From Planctomycetota bacterium (GTDB lineage: Bacteria; Planctomycetota; Planctomycetia; Pirellulales; Lacipirellulaceae): DNA of 58,650 nt. The notes below the pieces were generated by a model. The model saw nothing but the letters and a program-made list of their open reading frames with translations. It was not told the origin of the DNA and did no database searches. Of the stretch, positions 25,447 through 34,162 are shown one piece after another. Position numbers and translations under genes: made by a program. The DNA lies in the NCBI GenBank assembly GCA_013286045.1, contig JABDGM010000017.1, positions 1 to 58,650 of the forward strand, written 5' to 3'. The first letter of the stretch is position 1; the number at the start of each line of letters is the position of its first letter.

Positions 25447-25707
25447 TTCGAACCAATCTTCTGCGCATTGATGTGACAAACGCCGTCTTGGCCGTGCCCG
25501 AGCGGGCCTCATCTTGACGGCTCGCCAACAGCAGGATTACATTGGCTGGTTCGCAATCGCCGCAGAGTTTCCACGCTTCGAAATGCGGGAACCTGGCCGC
25601 CAATCGGCTTCAACGTAGGGCGGGCTAAGCTGCCCGTCAATTAGACAATCACTCGGCGACGGACGCGTTCGTTCGTTTTCCAATTTAATCGTTCGGATGG
25701 ATTACAC

Positions 25708-28461
25708 ATGGCAACAGCAGGGTTAGCACGCAAAACAAAGCGGGGTTCTTCATCGCACGCGATGGCTGGTTCTACCAACGGTCGCGCGACGAAGATGATT
25801 TATTATTTCGGCAAGACCAAGACCGAAGGCAAGGGCAACCAAAAGCAGTTGCTCGGTGGCAAGGGCGCGAACCTCGCCGAAATGACCAGCATCGGTTTGC
25901 CGGTGCCTCCGGGCTTCACGATCACGACCGAAGTTTGCGACCTGTACTACAAGAGCGGTCGCAAGTTGCCTGATGGCTTGATGGACGAAGTCGCTCGCAA
26001 TGTGCAGATGCTCGAAAAGGAGCTCGGCAAGAAATTCGGCGATGATTCGGATCCGCTGTTGGTTTCGGTGCGCAGTGGCGCCGCCTCGTCGATGCCCGGC
26101 ATGATGAACACCATCTTGAACCTGGGATTGAACGACGAAGCCGTCGAAGGCTTGGCCAAAGCGACCGACAACGAGCGATTCGCGTACGACGCTTACCGTC
26201 GGCTAATCAACATGTATGGCGACGTCGTATGCAACGTCGATCACGAACATTTCGAAGAAGCTTTCGACAAAGTAAAGACCAAGTACAAGGTCAAGAATGA
26301 TACCGATGTGCCAGTCGAAGGGATGAAGCTGCTTTGTGAAGAGTATAAGAAGGTCTTCCAGAAGCACTTTGGCAAGCCGTTCCCGCAAGAGCCGATCAAG
26401 CAGTTGGAGCTCGCAATCGAAGCTGTGTTCAAGAGCTGGATGCAGCCGCGTGCGGTGACTTATCGGCAAGTTGAGAACATCACTGGCTTGCTCGGCACGG
26501 CCGTGAATTGTCAGTCGATGGTGTTCGGCAACATGGGCGACGACTCGGGCACGGGCGTCGCGTTTACGCGAGATCCGGCAACTGGCGAGAACAAGTTCTA
26601 CGGCGAGTTCCTGATCAACGCGCAGGGCGAAGACGTCGTGGCCGGTATCCGCACGCCGCTCCCGGTCGCCGAAATGCCGAAGTGGAACAAGCAAATTCAC
26701 AAGCGGCTGCTCGAGATTAAAGACATTCTCGAGAACCACTACCGCGACGTTCAGGACATCGAGTTCACGATCGAAAAAGGCAAGCTGTTCATGCTGCAAA
26801 CGCGAAACGGCAAGCGGACAGGTGCCGCGGCTGTGAAGATCGCCTGCGACATGGTCAAAGAGAAGTTGATCGACGAGAAGACGGGCGTTCTACGCATCCC
26901 GGCCGGTGACCTCACGCAGTTGCTGCTGCCCAGTTTTGCCCCGGCTGCGAAAGCTCAGGCGAAAAAGGACAAGAGCCTACTTACCACTGGCTTGCCGGCT
27001 TCGCCGGGCGCGGCGGTGGGTAAGTTGGCATTCACCGCGGCTGAAGCGGTCGAACGGACAGCAGCAGGCGAAGCGGTGTTGCTGGTTCGCAAGGAAACAA
27101 ATCCGGAAGACATCGAAGGCATGCACTCGGCCGTCGGTATTCTCACGAGCACGGGCGGCATGACGAGCCACGCGGCGGTCGTCGCACGTGGCTGGGGCCG
27201 CTGTTGCGTCGCGGGTGCTGGCGAAATCCAGATCGACGAGAAGGGCCGCAAGATCAAGGTCGGCGGCAAAACCTTCACGCATAAGGACACGCTCTCGATC
27301 GACGGTTCAACCGGCGAAGTGATGGCCGGCTCGATCGCTACGCAAACGCCGAAGCTTTCCGGCGATTTTTCCACGGTCATGGGTTGGTCGGACAAGTACC
27401 GCACCATGAAGATTCGCACGAATGCGGATACACCGGAAGATGCCAAGCGGGCCCGTGAATTCGGCGCACAGGGCATCGGACTGTGCCGCACCGAGCACAT
27501 GTTCTTCGAAGGCGATCGCATCAAGGCCATGCGGGCGATGATTCTGGCGAAGGACCAAAAAGAACGCCGCGAAGCGTTGAAGGATTTGCTACCGCATCAG
27601 CGGAAGGATTTCATCGGCATCTTCAAGGCGATGGCTGGACTTCCAGTAACGATTCGGCTGCTCGATCCGCCGCTGCATGAGTTCTTGCCACATGAGGCGA
27701 AATCGCAGGCGGAAATGGCGAAGGAACTCGGCATCACGGCTGCCGACGTGAAACAGCGTGTCGACCAATTGCACGAGATGAACCCGATGCTCGGGCATCG
27801 TGGTTGCCGGCTGTCGGTCACGTATCCTGAAATCCTCGAAATGCAGGTTACTGCAATTACAGAGGCGGTCATCGCCTGTAAGCAAAAGGATATCGATGCT
27901 CAGGCCGAGATCATGATTCCGCTCGTCGGTACGGCGCGCGAACTCGAAGTGCTGGCGAAGCAAGTTCGAGAGACGATGGCCGACGTGCAGGAAAAGAAGA
28001 AGTACAAAGGCAAGCTCGGCATCACGGTAGGCACGATGATCGAAGTGCCGCGGGCCGCGCTGGTCGCTGACCAGATCGGCGAGATCGCCGAGTTCTTCAG
28101 CTTCGGCACGAACGACCTGACGCAGATGACGTTCGGCTTTAGCCGCGACGACATCAACACGTTCTTGCCCGATTATTTGAAGCAAGAGATTTTGCTCCGC
28201 GATCCGTTCCAATCGCTCGATACGAGCGGTGTTGGCCAATTGGTTGATATGGCCGTGAAGAAGGGCCGTAGCGCCAAAGAAAAGCTCAAGTGCGGCATCT
28301 GCGGCGAGCACGGCGGCGATCCGGATTCGATCGTCTTCTGCCAGAAAGTCGGTCTGGATTACGTTTCGTGCAGCCCATTCCGCGTGCCGATCGCTCGGCT
28401 CGCGGCGGCACAGGCGGCGCTTAAGCAATCGGGCACCGAGTCCGGCCGCAAAGGCGAGTAA
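25708..28461 (+). CDS. ppdK: Pyruvate, phosphate dikinase
   Basis: Cytoplasmic enzyme interconverting pyruvate, ATP and phosphate with phosphoenolpyruvate, AMP and pyrophosphate. At 917 residues it has the full three-domain plan: ATP-grasp (KGANLAEMTSIGLPVPPGF in the N-terminal part), the swivelling phosphohistidine domain (GGMTSHAAVVARG, His about 489) and the PEP/pyruvate barrel ending in CGICGEHGGDP (about 862-872). A basic extension of about 30 residues precedes MIYYFGKTKTEG, which is where most homologues begin, so a downstream start cannot be excluded. A strong bidirectional terminator follows. The enzyme can run in either direction, for PEP synthesis or pyrophosphate-using glycolysis. 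Confidence 0.96.
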   Translation: MATAGLARKTKRGSSSHAMAGSTNGRATKMIYYFGKTKTEGKGNQKQLLGGKGANLAEMTSIGLPVPPGFTITTEVCDLYYKSGRKLPDGLMDEVARNVQMLEKELGKKFGDDSDPLLVSVRSGAASSMPGMMNTILNLGLNDEAVEGLAKATDNERFAYDAYRRLINMYGDVVCNVDHEHFEEAFDKVKTKYKVKNDTDVPVEGMKLLCEEYKKVFQKHFGKPFPQEPIKQLELAIEAVFKSWMQPRAVTYRQVENITGLLGTAVNCQSMVFGNMGDDSGTGVAFTRDPATGENKFYGEFLINAQGEDVVAGIRTPLPVAEMPKWNKQIHKRLLEIKDILENHYRDVQDIEFTIEKGKLFMLQTRNGKRTGAAAVKIACDMVKEKLIDEKTGVLRIPAGDLTQLLLPSFAPAAKAQAKKDKSLLTTGLPASPGAAVGKLAFTAAEAVERTAAGEAVLLVRKETNPEDIEGMHSAVGILTSTGGMTSHAAVVARGWGRCCVAGAGEIQIDEKGRKIKVGGKTFTHKDTLSIDGSTGEVMAGSIATQTPKLSGDFSTVMGWSDKYRTMKIRTNADTPEDAKRAREFGAQGIGLCRTEHMFFEGDRIKAMRAMILAKDQKERREALKDLLPHQRKDFIGIFKAMAGLPVTIRLLDPPLHEFLPHEAKSQAEMAKELGITAADVKQRVDQLHEMNPMLGHRGCRLSVTYPEILEMQVTAITEAVIACKQKDIDAQAEIMIPLVGTARELEVLAKQVRETMADVQEKKKYKGKLGITVGTMIEVPRAALVADQIGEIAEFFSFGTNDLTQMTFGFSRDDINTFLPDYLKQEILLRDPFQSLDTSGVGQLVDMAVKKGRSAKEKLKCGICGEHGGDPDSIVFCQKVGLDYVSCSPFRVPIARLAAAQAALKQSGTESGRKGE

Positions 28462-28499
28462 GTAGACAGCCCGACCATCTTGGGCGAGAACAACGAAAT

Positions 28500-28532
28500 A
28501 AAATAGCCCGGACAAAAGTTCCGGGCTATTTT
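28500..28532. terminator. Bidirectional terminator between ppdK and the O-methyltransferase
   Basis: AAAATAGCCCGGA and TCCGGGCTATTTT form a perfect 13-base-pair stem around a 7-base loop. The A and T runs make it work in both directions, serving ppdK (plus) and the convergent methyltransferase gene (minus). Confidence 0.93.
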
Positions 28533-28547
28533 CATTGATTAATAGCG

Positions 28548-29213
28548 TTAGGCGTCTACATAGATTACGCAAAACCCGTCGTATCCTTTGATGCCGACGG
28601 TTTGCAGCGCGGTGGCCTGCAATCTCTTGTCCGCGGAAACCATTGCGTTGAATTTCCGAACTCCTTGAATCAATGGGTCTTCGCTCTTGCTGTTAATCAC
28701 TTCGCCTTTTCGGACAACGTTATCGGCGATGATCATTGTCCCAGTGCGAGAGAGCTTGATCGACCAATCTAAATACTCGCAATATTGCGCCTTGTTCGCA
28801 TCCAAGAAGATCAGATCGAACGGCGCTTCGCTGGATTCGTGCAGCGTTTGCAGGCTTTGCACGGCATCGCCCACTTTGATTTCTATTTTGCAGGGGAATG
28901 AAAATCTATCCAAGTTCTTTTGAGCCAACTCCGCATAGGTCGGCTCTAATTCCAAAGTGATTAGATATCCGTCACGCGGCAAACTCTTGGCCAGCCAGGC
29001 GGTGCTATAACCACCGAGCGTGCCAACCTCCAGTACGCGGTGGGCGCCAAGAAATCGAACAAATAGCTCCAAGAGTTTTCCTTGGGCAGCGCTGACATTG
29101 ATTGCGGGCAAGCCTGCTTCTTTTGAAGCCGACAAGATGTTGGCGAATTCTGCATCGGGTTTTACGAGAACCTGATCGAAGTACTGTTCAACCTCGGTCC
29201 ACAGCTGTTCCAT
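28548..29213 (-). CDS. Class I SAM-dependent O-methyltransferase
   Basis: Protein of 221 residues of the caffeoyl-CoA/catechol O-methyltransferase type. The SAM-binding motif is LEVGTLGGYSTAWLA, the metal-ligand aspartate region is FDLIFLDANKAQY, and IIADNVVRKGEV follows. These small divalent-metal-dependent enzymes methylate catechol-like hydroxyls; the natural substrate here is unknown. The ATG at 29213 has AGGTGG just ahead on the minus strand and opens the conserved helix, so the 11 upstream codons are left out. It stands between two terminators and is probably transcribed alone. Confidence 0.88.
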   Translation of the reverse strand: MEQLWTEVEQYFDQVLVKPDAEFANILSASKEAGLPAINVSAAQGKLLELFVRFLGAHRVLEVGTLGGYSTAWLAKSLPRDGYLITLELEPTYAELAQKNLDRFSFPCKIEIKVGDAVQSLQTLHESSEAPFDLIFLDANKAQYCEYLDWSIKLSRTGTMIIADNVVRKGEVINSKSEDPLIQGVRKFNAMVSADKRLQATALQTVGIKGYDGFCVIYVDA

Positions 29214-29321
29214 GGTCCACCTACGTTCCCGGTTCTTCGCTTGCAAAATGCACTAGGAAGTATTCGTCGTGAGCCGGCTAGTGACTACATCGCATGGCCA
29301 TCTTGGCGGGAACTCGCGCAA

Positions 29322-29352
29322 GAAAATAGCCCGGCCAAGATGGCCGGGCTAT
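29322..29352 (-). terminator. Intrinsic terminator after lpxA
   Basis: ATAGCCCGGCCA-AGA-TGGCCGGGCTAT is a perfect 12-base-pair stem with a 3-base loop; TTTTCT follows on the minus strand. It lies about 30 bases after the lpxA stop. Confidence 0.9.
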
Positions 29353-29384
29353 ATAATTGCTTGTTGGTGGGTCGTTCGCGGCGT

Positions 29385-30248
29385 TTAACCAACCTTCTTT
29401 TCGACCTCGGGCAGCGCGAACGAATTGTCGTCGGCGTCGTCGCGGCGGAGGCGTACAATCGCTCCCGGCGGGGTCCGGCGTTCATGCACGAATCCGCGCT
29501 TACCGCCGGAGAAGAATTCGGCGAACTCCGAAGCGGGACCGACGGGGAATTCGAGTTGCAGCGTATCCAAAATCTCCTGCCACATTAAACCGCTGCGGTA
29601 GATCACGCGGTAGGCTGACTTTAAATCCATCACCTCGCGTTGCGTCATGCCGGCTCGTCGCAGGCCAACCTTGTTCAATCCAACGACCTGCGAGGTGTCA
29701 CCATCCAGCGTGACGAACGGCGGCACGTCTTGCACGACGCGCGCCAGGCCGCCGATCATCGCCATCCGCCCGACACGGCAAAACTGGTGGACTGCAGCCC
29801 CGCCGCCAAGGTAGGCGCGTTGGCCGATTTCAACGTGGCCACCCAACATCGTGCCGTTCGTCAGCACGACATTGTCCTGAACCGTGCAATCGTGCGCCGC
29901 GTGCGAATTAACCATGAACAAACAGTGATTGCCGATCCGCGTAACGTGACCCGCTTCCAGGGCCCGATGCACGGTCACGTTTTCACGAAATACGTTGCTA
30001 TCGCCTATTTCTGTCGTTCCGGGGTGCTCGGGCATGTGGACATGTTGCGGCATGCCGCCCAGCACGGTGCCTTCGAGGACCAGGTTATCGCGCCCTAACT
30101 GCGTGCCCGATTTCACCGTTGCTCGACCAACCAGGTGACAACCGTCTCCCAACACGACTCCAGCTTCGACGACGCAAAACGGTCCGATTCGCACGCCTGT
30201 TCCAAGCTCAGCGTGAGGACTAACGACAGCAAGAGGATGAATCGACAC
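29385..30248 (-). CDS. lpxA: Acyl-ACP--UDP-N-acetylglucosamine O-acyltransferase
   Basis: First enzyme of lipid A synthesis: transfers a hydroxyacyl chain to UDP-GlcNAc in the cytoplasm. The 287 residues begin with left-handed beta-helix hexapeptide repeats (IHPLAVVSPHAELG, VRIGPFCVVEAG), contain the catalytic-histidine segment NSHAAHDCTV, and end in a helical C-terminal domain with GLNKVGLRRAGM. It is about 25 residues longer than the E. coli enzyme, the extra part lying at the C-terminus. No fabZ or lpxD partner is adjacent, unlike in many proteobacteria. With kdsB, glmS and glmM in this window it supports an LPS-bearing outer membrane. Confidence 0.94.
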   Translation of the reverse strand: MSIHPLAVVSPHAELGTGVRIGPFCVVEAGVVLGDGCHLVGRATVKSGTQLGRDNLVLEGTVLGGMPQHVHMPEHPGTTEIGDSNVFRENVTVHRALEAGHVTRIGNHCLFMVNSHAAHDCTVQDNVVLTNGTMLGGHVEIGQRAYLGGGAAVHQFCRVGRMAMIGGLARVVQDVPPFVTLDGDTSQVVGLNKVGLRRAGMTQREVMDLKSAYRVIYRSGLMWQEILDTLQLEFPVGPASEFAEFFSGGKRGFVHERRTPPGAIVRLRRDDADDNSFALPEVEKKVG

Positions 30249-30574
30249 AGGCGGGTCCTTTCCGAGATGGCGGGATAGGCATCGCAGGTACGCTTGTTCC
30301 TGTTTGGCCGGCCGGCGGATTACGGGGTCCGCCAGCAGCCAGATGCCTTTATCACTATCGGGCGTAGCGTTTGTGACGGCTTAACCGCAGGTGCGGATTT
30401 TTCGCTGCGTAACGGGTCGCGTATGGGCGAGATTGCCGGTTGCCTGATACACTCGGGGGATCAACAGCTAGCAGATTGTTTGTTGCTAGCGATACGCGAG
30501 CCGTTGCGGCTCATCAGTGTGTCAATTTGCACGCAATCCGACGCTCCCGCGATAGCACGCGGAGGAGATTTCAA
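30249..30574. other. Divergent intergenic region between lpxA and a TPR gene
   Basis: About 325 bases with no convincing gene. It contains the inverted repeat at 30467-30490 and a very good ribosome site (GGAGGAGA at 30561-30568) for the TPR gene. Promoter boxes could not be fixed with confidence. Confidence 0.5.
30467..30490. repeat. Short inverted repeat upstream of the TPR gene
   Basis: GCTAGCA (30467-30473) and TGCTAGC (30484-30490) form a perfect 7-base inverted repeat around a 10-base T-rich spacer, about 85 bases before the TPR start codon. It could be an operator or a leader hairpin; no T run follows, so it is not a standard terminator. Confidence 0.35.
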
Positions 30575-30913
30575 ATGTCCGATCCAGTTGCCCTTTACGA
30601 CGAAGCCGACAAACTCAAGGACGCCGGGAAACTTGAGGAAGCTGTCGCGAAATTGAAAGAATCGCTGGCAGGGGACGCGAATTACGCGCTGGCTCATTCG
30701 GCGCTGGCAGTCGTACTCCAAAAACTGGGCCGGCATGAGGACGCAATCGCACACGCCCGTCGAGTTTGCGAAATTGAGCCGAACGATCCGTTCAGCTTTA
30801 CGGCGCTCAGCGTGACCTACCAGCGGGCATTCGCCGGCACGAATAACCAGCAATTCATCCGGATGGCCGAGGATGCGATGGAGCAAAGCCGGATGCTGCA
30901 GAGCGGGCACTAA
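30575..30913 (+). CDS. Small tetratricopeptide-repeat protein
   Basis: Soluble protein of 112 residues with about two to three TPR units (LYDEADKLKDAGKLEEAVAKL; ALAHSALAVVLQKLGRHEDAI in two parts), which form a helical scaffold for protein contacts. The ATG at 30575 has GGAGGAG ahead with good spacing; the open frame back to 30440 has no support. The C-terminal third (FSFTALSVTYQRAF...) continues the helical pattern, and small planctomycete homologues of this type are of unknown function. It lies 61 bases ahead of a membrane-protein gene on the same strand. Confidence 0.8.
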   Translation: MSDPVALYDEADKLKDAGKLEEAVAKLKESLAGDANYALAHSALAVVLQKLGRHEDAIAHARRVCEIEPNDPFSFTALSVTYQRAFAGTNNQQFIRMAEDAMEQSRMLQSGH

Positions 30914-30974
30914 CAAAGGGTGTTGTGTCACCGACGCGGCACAGTTGGCCTAGCAATTCGGCGCGTGGTTGGTG

Positions 30975-32768
30975 ATGACAATCGTCTACGACCTATCCGA
31001 AGCCGTACCTGCTGCCTTGCTCGGCATGTTCGCACTTTGGGCGGCGGCTTCGAAACGGCATTGGTTCGTGCGCACCGGCGTCGTTGGGGCCGCGATTCTC
31101 GTCGTGCTGTTGATACCGGCCTACGAAGTAGTTGTCCAATTCAGCATCGAATGTTTGTTAATCATCGCTGGCTTGGCATGGTGGCGGCGAAGGCGGAATC
31201 CGGCAACCAATCGCCCCGCAAAATGGCTGAAGCCTTGGCAACTTCGCCTCTCGCTCGAAACGCTGCTGCTGGCGGTTGTTCTGATTGCGGTTCCAACCGC
31301 AGTAATAACCAAAGCTCACGGTTTCGCGAACTTTGACTGGTACGACTTGATTCTCTGCGGCATCATCACCGGCGGCACCGCATTGGCTTGCGTATGGATT
31401 GTCTTTGGACGCAGTCCGCTGTGGGTCCGGATCTTTGCGATTCCTATTTTTGCGCTAGTCATTGCCGTCGCGCAGACTGGTCTGTTCTGGATTGGGGCGA
31501 TCTTCAGACACTGGTGGTACGTCGTAAAATCCGACCCGCTAGCGGACTACATAAAGCTCGCCCTGCGACAGTTCTGGCCGGATGTGAAGGGCTGGATTTG
31601 GTCGACTGGCATCGGCATAGCAATCGTTACCGTCTGGCTTGTTCTGATGCGACGCGCCGAGTGGCTTGATCCGTTTGATGACCTGTCGAGTCATCCGGCA
31701 ATTGGCGAGGCAGAAAATCGACGCGGAGTTGTCCTCACGCGGTCCGCAGCTTGCATGTGGTTCGGAATCATCGCACTTTTTCCGTTGTTTATCCTCGTGT
31801 CGCTGTTGCAGCGGACGCCGATTCCCACTGTCCAATTACCGCAGCCCAACGGATTCGACGATTTTGTCGCTGCCGGCAAAATGATTGGTCCAACTGCGGC
31901 TAAAAAACTTCGTGCGTTCGACCTACTGTCGCCACAGGCGCTCGTTACCGAAGTCGCTGGCGTATTGCCCGCATTGCAGCTCGTCCAAGACGGCCTGAAA
32001 AAGGATTGCTGGAATCCTCATGGATACAAGCCTTTCGAATGGCAGGATTGGGCGGCACTGGGCTACATCACTGACGCCTATTGCGGCCAAGCCGCGCTCG
32101 CGAGGCAGAACGGCGATGAGCAGGTTTTGCTTGAAGAAGACCTCGCGTACTTGCGGCTCTCGATCGCGGTAGGTCGAGGTCTCCCGGCCGATGGAATAAT
32201 TAACGATGTCTTCTATCGGTATGAGCCCGATGTTGCCAATTCCCTGTGGGACCTCAGCGCACACCTGTCGTTAGTCAGAATTCGCGAAATAGTGGTGGAG
32301 CTTTCGGAACTGGACAGCCGGCGCGAGCCGTGGGAAGTGTTGGCAGAGCGTGAGCGCATCTTTGAGGAGAACGCGACGTGGCAACGCCATCTGAACTGGT
32401 TACTTCGGAAATGGTCGGGACAGGATCGAAGCGCCATGAGCCGGCAACAATACCTGCGTCGGGTTACGCAATTGCGGGTTCTCATCTTGAAGCTCGCGGC
32501 TCGAGCTTACGAAAAGGAAAAGGGGCATCCGCCCGCGGTGCCCGCGGATTTGATTCCTGACTACTTGCCGTCGATACCCGGCGATCCTTTTGATGGAGGC
32601 CAGTTGAAGTATTGCGTCATCGGCAATTCGTACACGCTTTACAGCGTGGGACGAAACGGAATCGACGACGGCGGCAGCGATGGCGGCACAACTGTGATCG
32701 AACCCTATTTGACTCGGCAAGGTGACCTCACCGAATCGCAAATGTTTCCCGCTCGCACCCCGGAATAG
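30975..32768 (+). CDS. Multi-pass membrane protein with pseudopilin-like C-terminal domain
   Basis: Unrecognised protein of about 597 residues. The N-terminal 290 residues hold around eight hydrophobic segments (TMs near 5-25, 30-50, 90-110, 120-145, 155-180, 205-225, 260-280 by eye). A long soluble part follows. Near the C-terminus, PADLIPDYLPSIPGDPFDGG then YSVGRNGIDDGG resembles the end of GspG-like pseudopilins, where a calcium-binding loop occurs. That tail is seen in many planctomycete membrane proteins, but its role is not known to me. An ATG at 30975 is preferred over in-frame TTG and GTG starts just before it. It follows the TPR gene and may be co-transcribed. Confidence 0.6.
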   Translation: MTIVYDLSEAVPAALLGMFALWAAASKRHWFVRTGVVGAAILVVLLIPAYEVVVQFSIECLLIIAGLAWWRRRRNPATNRPAKWLKPWQLRLSLETLLLAVVLIAVPTAVITKAHGFANFDWYDLILCGIITGGTALACVWIVFGRSPLWVRIFAIPIFALVIAVAQTGLFWIGAIFRHWWYVVKSDPLADYIKLALRQFWPDVKGWIWSTGIGIAIVTVWLVLMRRAEWLDPFDDLSSHPAIGEAENRRGVVLTRSAACMWFGIIALFPLFILVSLLQRTPIPTVQLPQPNGFDDFVAAGKMIGPTAAKKLRAFDLLSPQALVTEVAGVLPALQLVQDGLKKDCWNPHGYKPFEWQDWAALGYITDAYCGQAALARQNGDEQVLLEEDLAYLRLSIAVGRGLPADGIINDVFYRYEPDVANSLWDLSAHLSLVRIREIVVELSELDSRREPWEVLAERERIFEENATWQRHLNWLLRKWSGQDRSAMSRQQYLRRVTQLRVLILKLAARAYEKEKGHPPAVPADLIPDYLPSIPGDPFDGGQLKYCVIGNSYTLYSVGRNGIDDGGSDGGTTVIEPYLTRQGDLTESQMFPARTPE

Positions 32769-32802
32769 TGTTACGGAACCGCGAGCGAAAAATCCGCGCG
32801 GG

Positions 32803-34020
32803 TTACTTAACGCGCGACATCTGCTTCAAAAAATCCTGTTGCAGCTTGTTGAGATCGCCAAAGTGTTCGCGGAATTCGGCGAGGTGGGTTTCGGGCGTGT
32901 CGTCTACCAACGGGGGTTTTTCAGCGAGCATCTTCATGTACTCGGTGTAGTTTTTCGTTTGGTACTTGATGAGGTAGTAGTTGAGGGCCCAGGCGTCGGC
33001 GTAGGCGTCGAAGGCGGTGCGCGGGTTGTGGAAGAGTGTGGCGTCGCGAAGGATGAACTCGAGCGTGTTGTCGTTCCAATCGGGCAAATGCTTGTGGAAC
33101 ACCTCGAGGCGCGGGTAGTTCACGCGGCCGATGCCGCGCCAGCCGCGCGTGCTCGAAAGGTCGGGGGCCTCAAAGTAGACGGCCATGCCTTCGCAGAGCC
33201 AGAGCGGGATATCCGCATAACGTTGCTGCAGGCCGTTGTTGAAGGAGATTTGGTGCGTGGCTTCATGGACGATCGTGGCTACCAGCGGTTCAGCGGCGGG
33301 TTGCGAGAGGATTTGATTGATCTCTTTGAGCGAGCCACGAGCGCCGTTGGCGCGGAGGGCTTCAGTGCCGGTAAGGTCGAACATGTTCACGCGGTTCGAT
33401 CGCAGACTGTAGAAGCCGATGATCGATCCGGTGCCGCCAGGGAGATCTTCGCGGGCGGCCTGCTCGTATTCCTGGTGCGTGGCGAAGAGGAGAATCGGCA
33501 ACGGGAACTCCGGTTCATGCAGCTCGATGCCCTGCCCTTGCCAATAGTTGGTGAATGCTTTGTTGAGACGCTCGAGAAGTGAGCTCGTCCACTGGGCGTA
33601 GGTACGCGAAGTGTCGTAAACGATTACGTAGTGCGGCGTGTTATAGCTGCGGAAGCCGGCCGGCATTTCCGAGACGAGTCGCTCGGCAAGAATTTGTGGC
33701 GCGAGGGGTTTGAACGGCTCATCGAGCTTGGCGCGCTCGTGGATGTTAGCACGATCGAGCTGGTAGAGTTGGCCGTCGTTAGTTTGTAGGAGGATGCCGC
33801 CGTCGGCGGCTTCGATGAGGATGCGACCGTCGGCAGTTTGAGGGTGGCCGTTTTGCGTGAACGCGAGGTGTTCTTGGGCGGTGTTAGAACTGGAGTCGGT
33901 GTTGGCATCAGCGGAATTCGGTTTACGGGGCGCAGCGGAAGAGGCGCTCGTGAGAGCGAGTAGCGTTGCAGCAATTCCTAGAACGAAGAACGGTTTGGTG
34001 AGGCGCGTTGGTGACATCAC
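32803..34020 (-). CDS. DUF1570 secreted zinc metallopeptidase-like protein
   Basis: Exported protein of 405 residues with a signal peptide (MSPTRLTKPFFVLGIAATLLALTSASSAAP, seen as a basic start and a hydrophobic core ending at SSAA). The middle holds TIVHEATHQISF, an HExxH zinc motif at about 249-253, followed by LWLCEGMAVYFE with a plausible third ligand. The ending DLNKLQQDFLKQMSRVK is helical. This is the arrangement of DUF1570 proteins, common in planctomycetes and of undetermined substrate (known family). It is convergent with the membrane-protein gene, 34 bases apart. Peptidase activity is likely from the motif but not shown. Confidence 0.82.
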   Translation of the reverse strand: MMSPTRLTKPFFVLGIAATLLALTSASSAAPRKPNSADANTDSSSNTAQEHLAFTQNGHPQTADGRILIEAADGGILLQTNDGQLYQLDRANIHERAKLDEPFKPLAPQILAERLVSEMPAGFRSYNTPHYVIVYDTSRTYAQWTSSLLERLNKAFTNYWQGQGIELHEPEFPLPILLFATHQEYEQAAREDLPGGTGSIIGFYSLRSNRVNMFDLTGTEALRANGARGSLKEINQILSQPAAEPLVATIVHEATHQISFNNGLQQRYADIPLWLCEGMAVYFEAPDLSSTRGWRGIGRVNYPRLEVFHKHLPDWNDNTLEFILRDATLFHNPRTAFDAYADAWALNYYLIKYQTKNYTEYMKMLAEKPPLVDDTPETHLAEFREHFGDLNKLQQDFLKQMSRVK

Positions 34021-34162
34021 TTCTATTGTAACGTGCGCCGGAAATTGGTCGGAGATTAGATTGTCGGAGGCGATTGTTTACGATTCGCGCAAGTTGAGTT
34101 AGGCAAATTGCGTGGCTTAAAAGCCGCCGCGAAAAGCGCGAAGAGCCGGCGAGCGATGGCGA

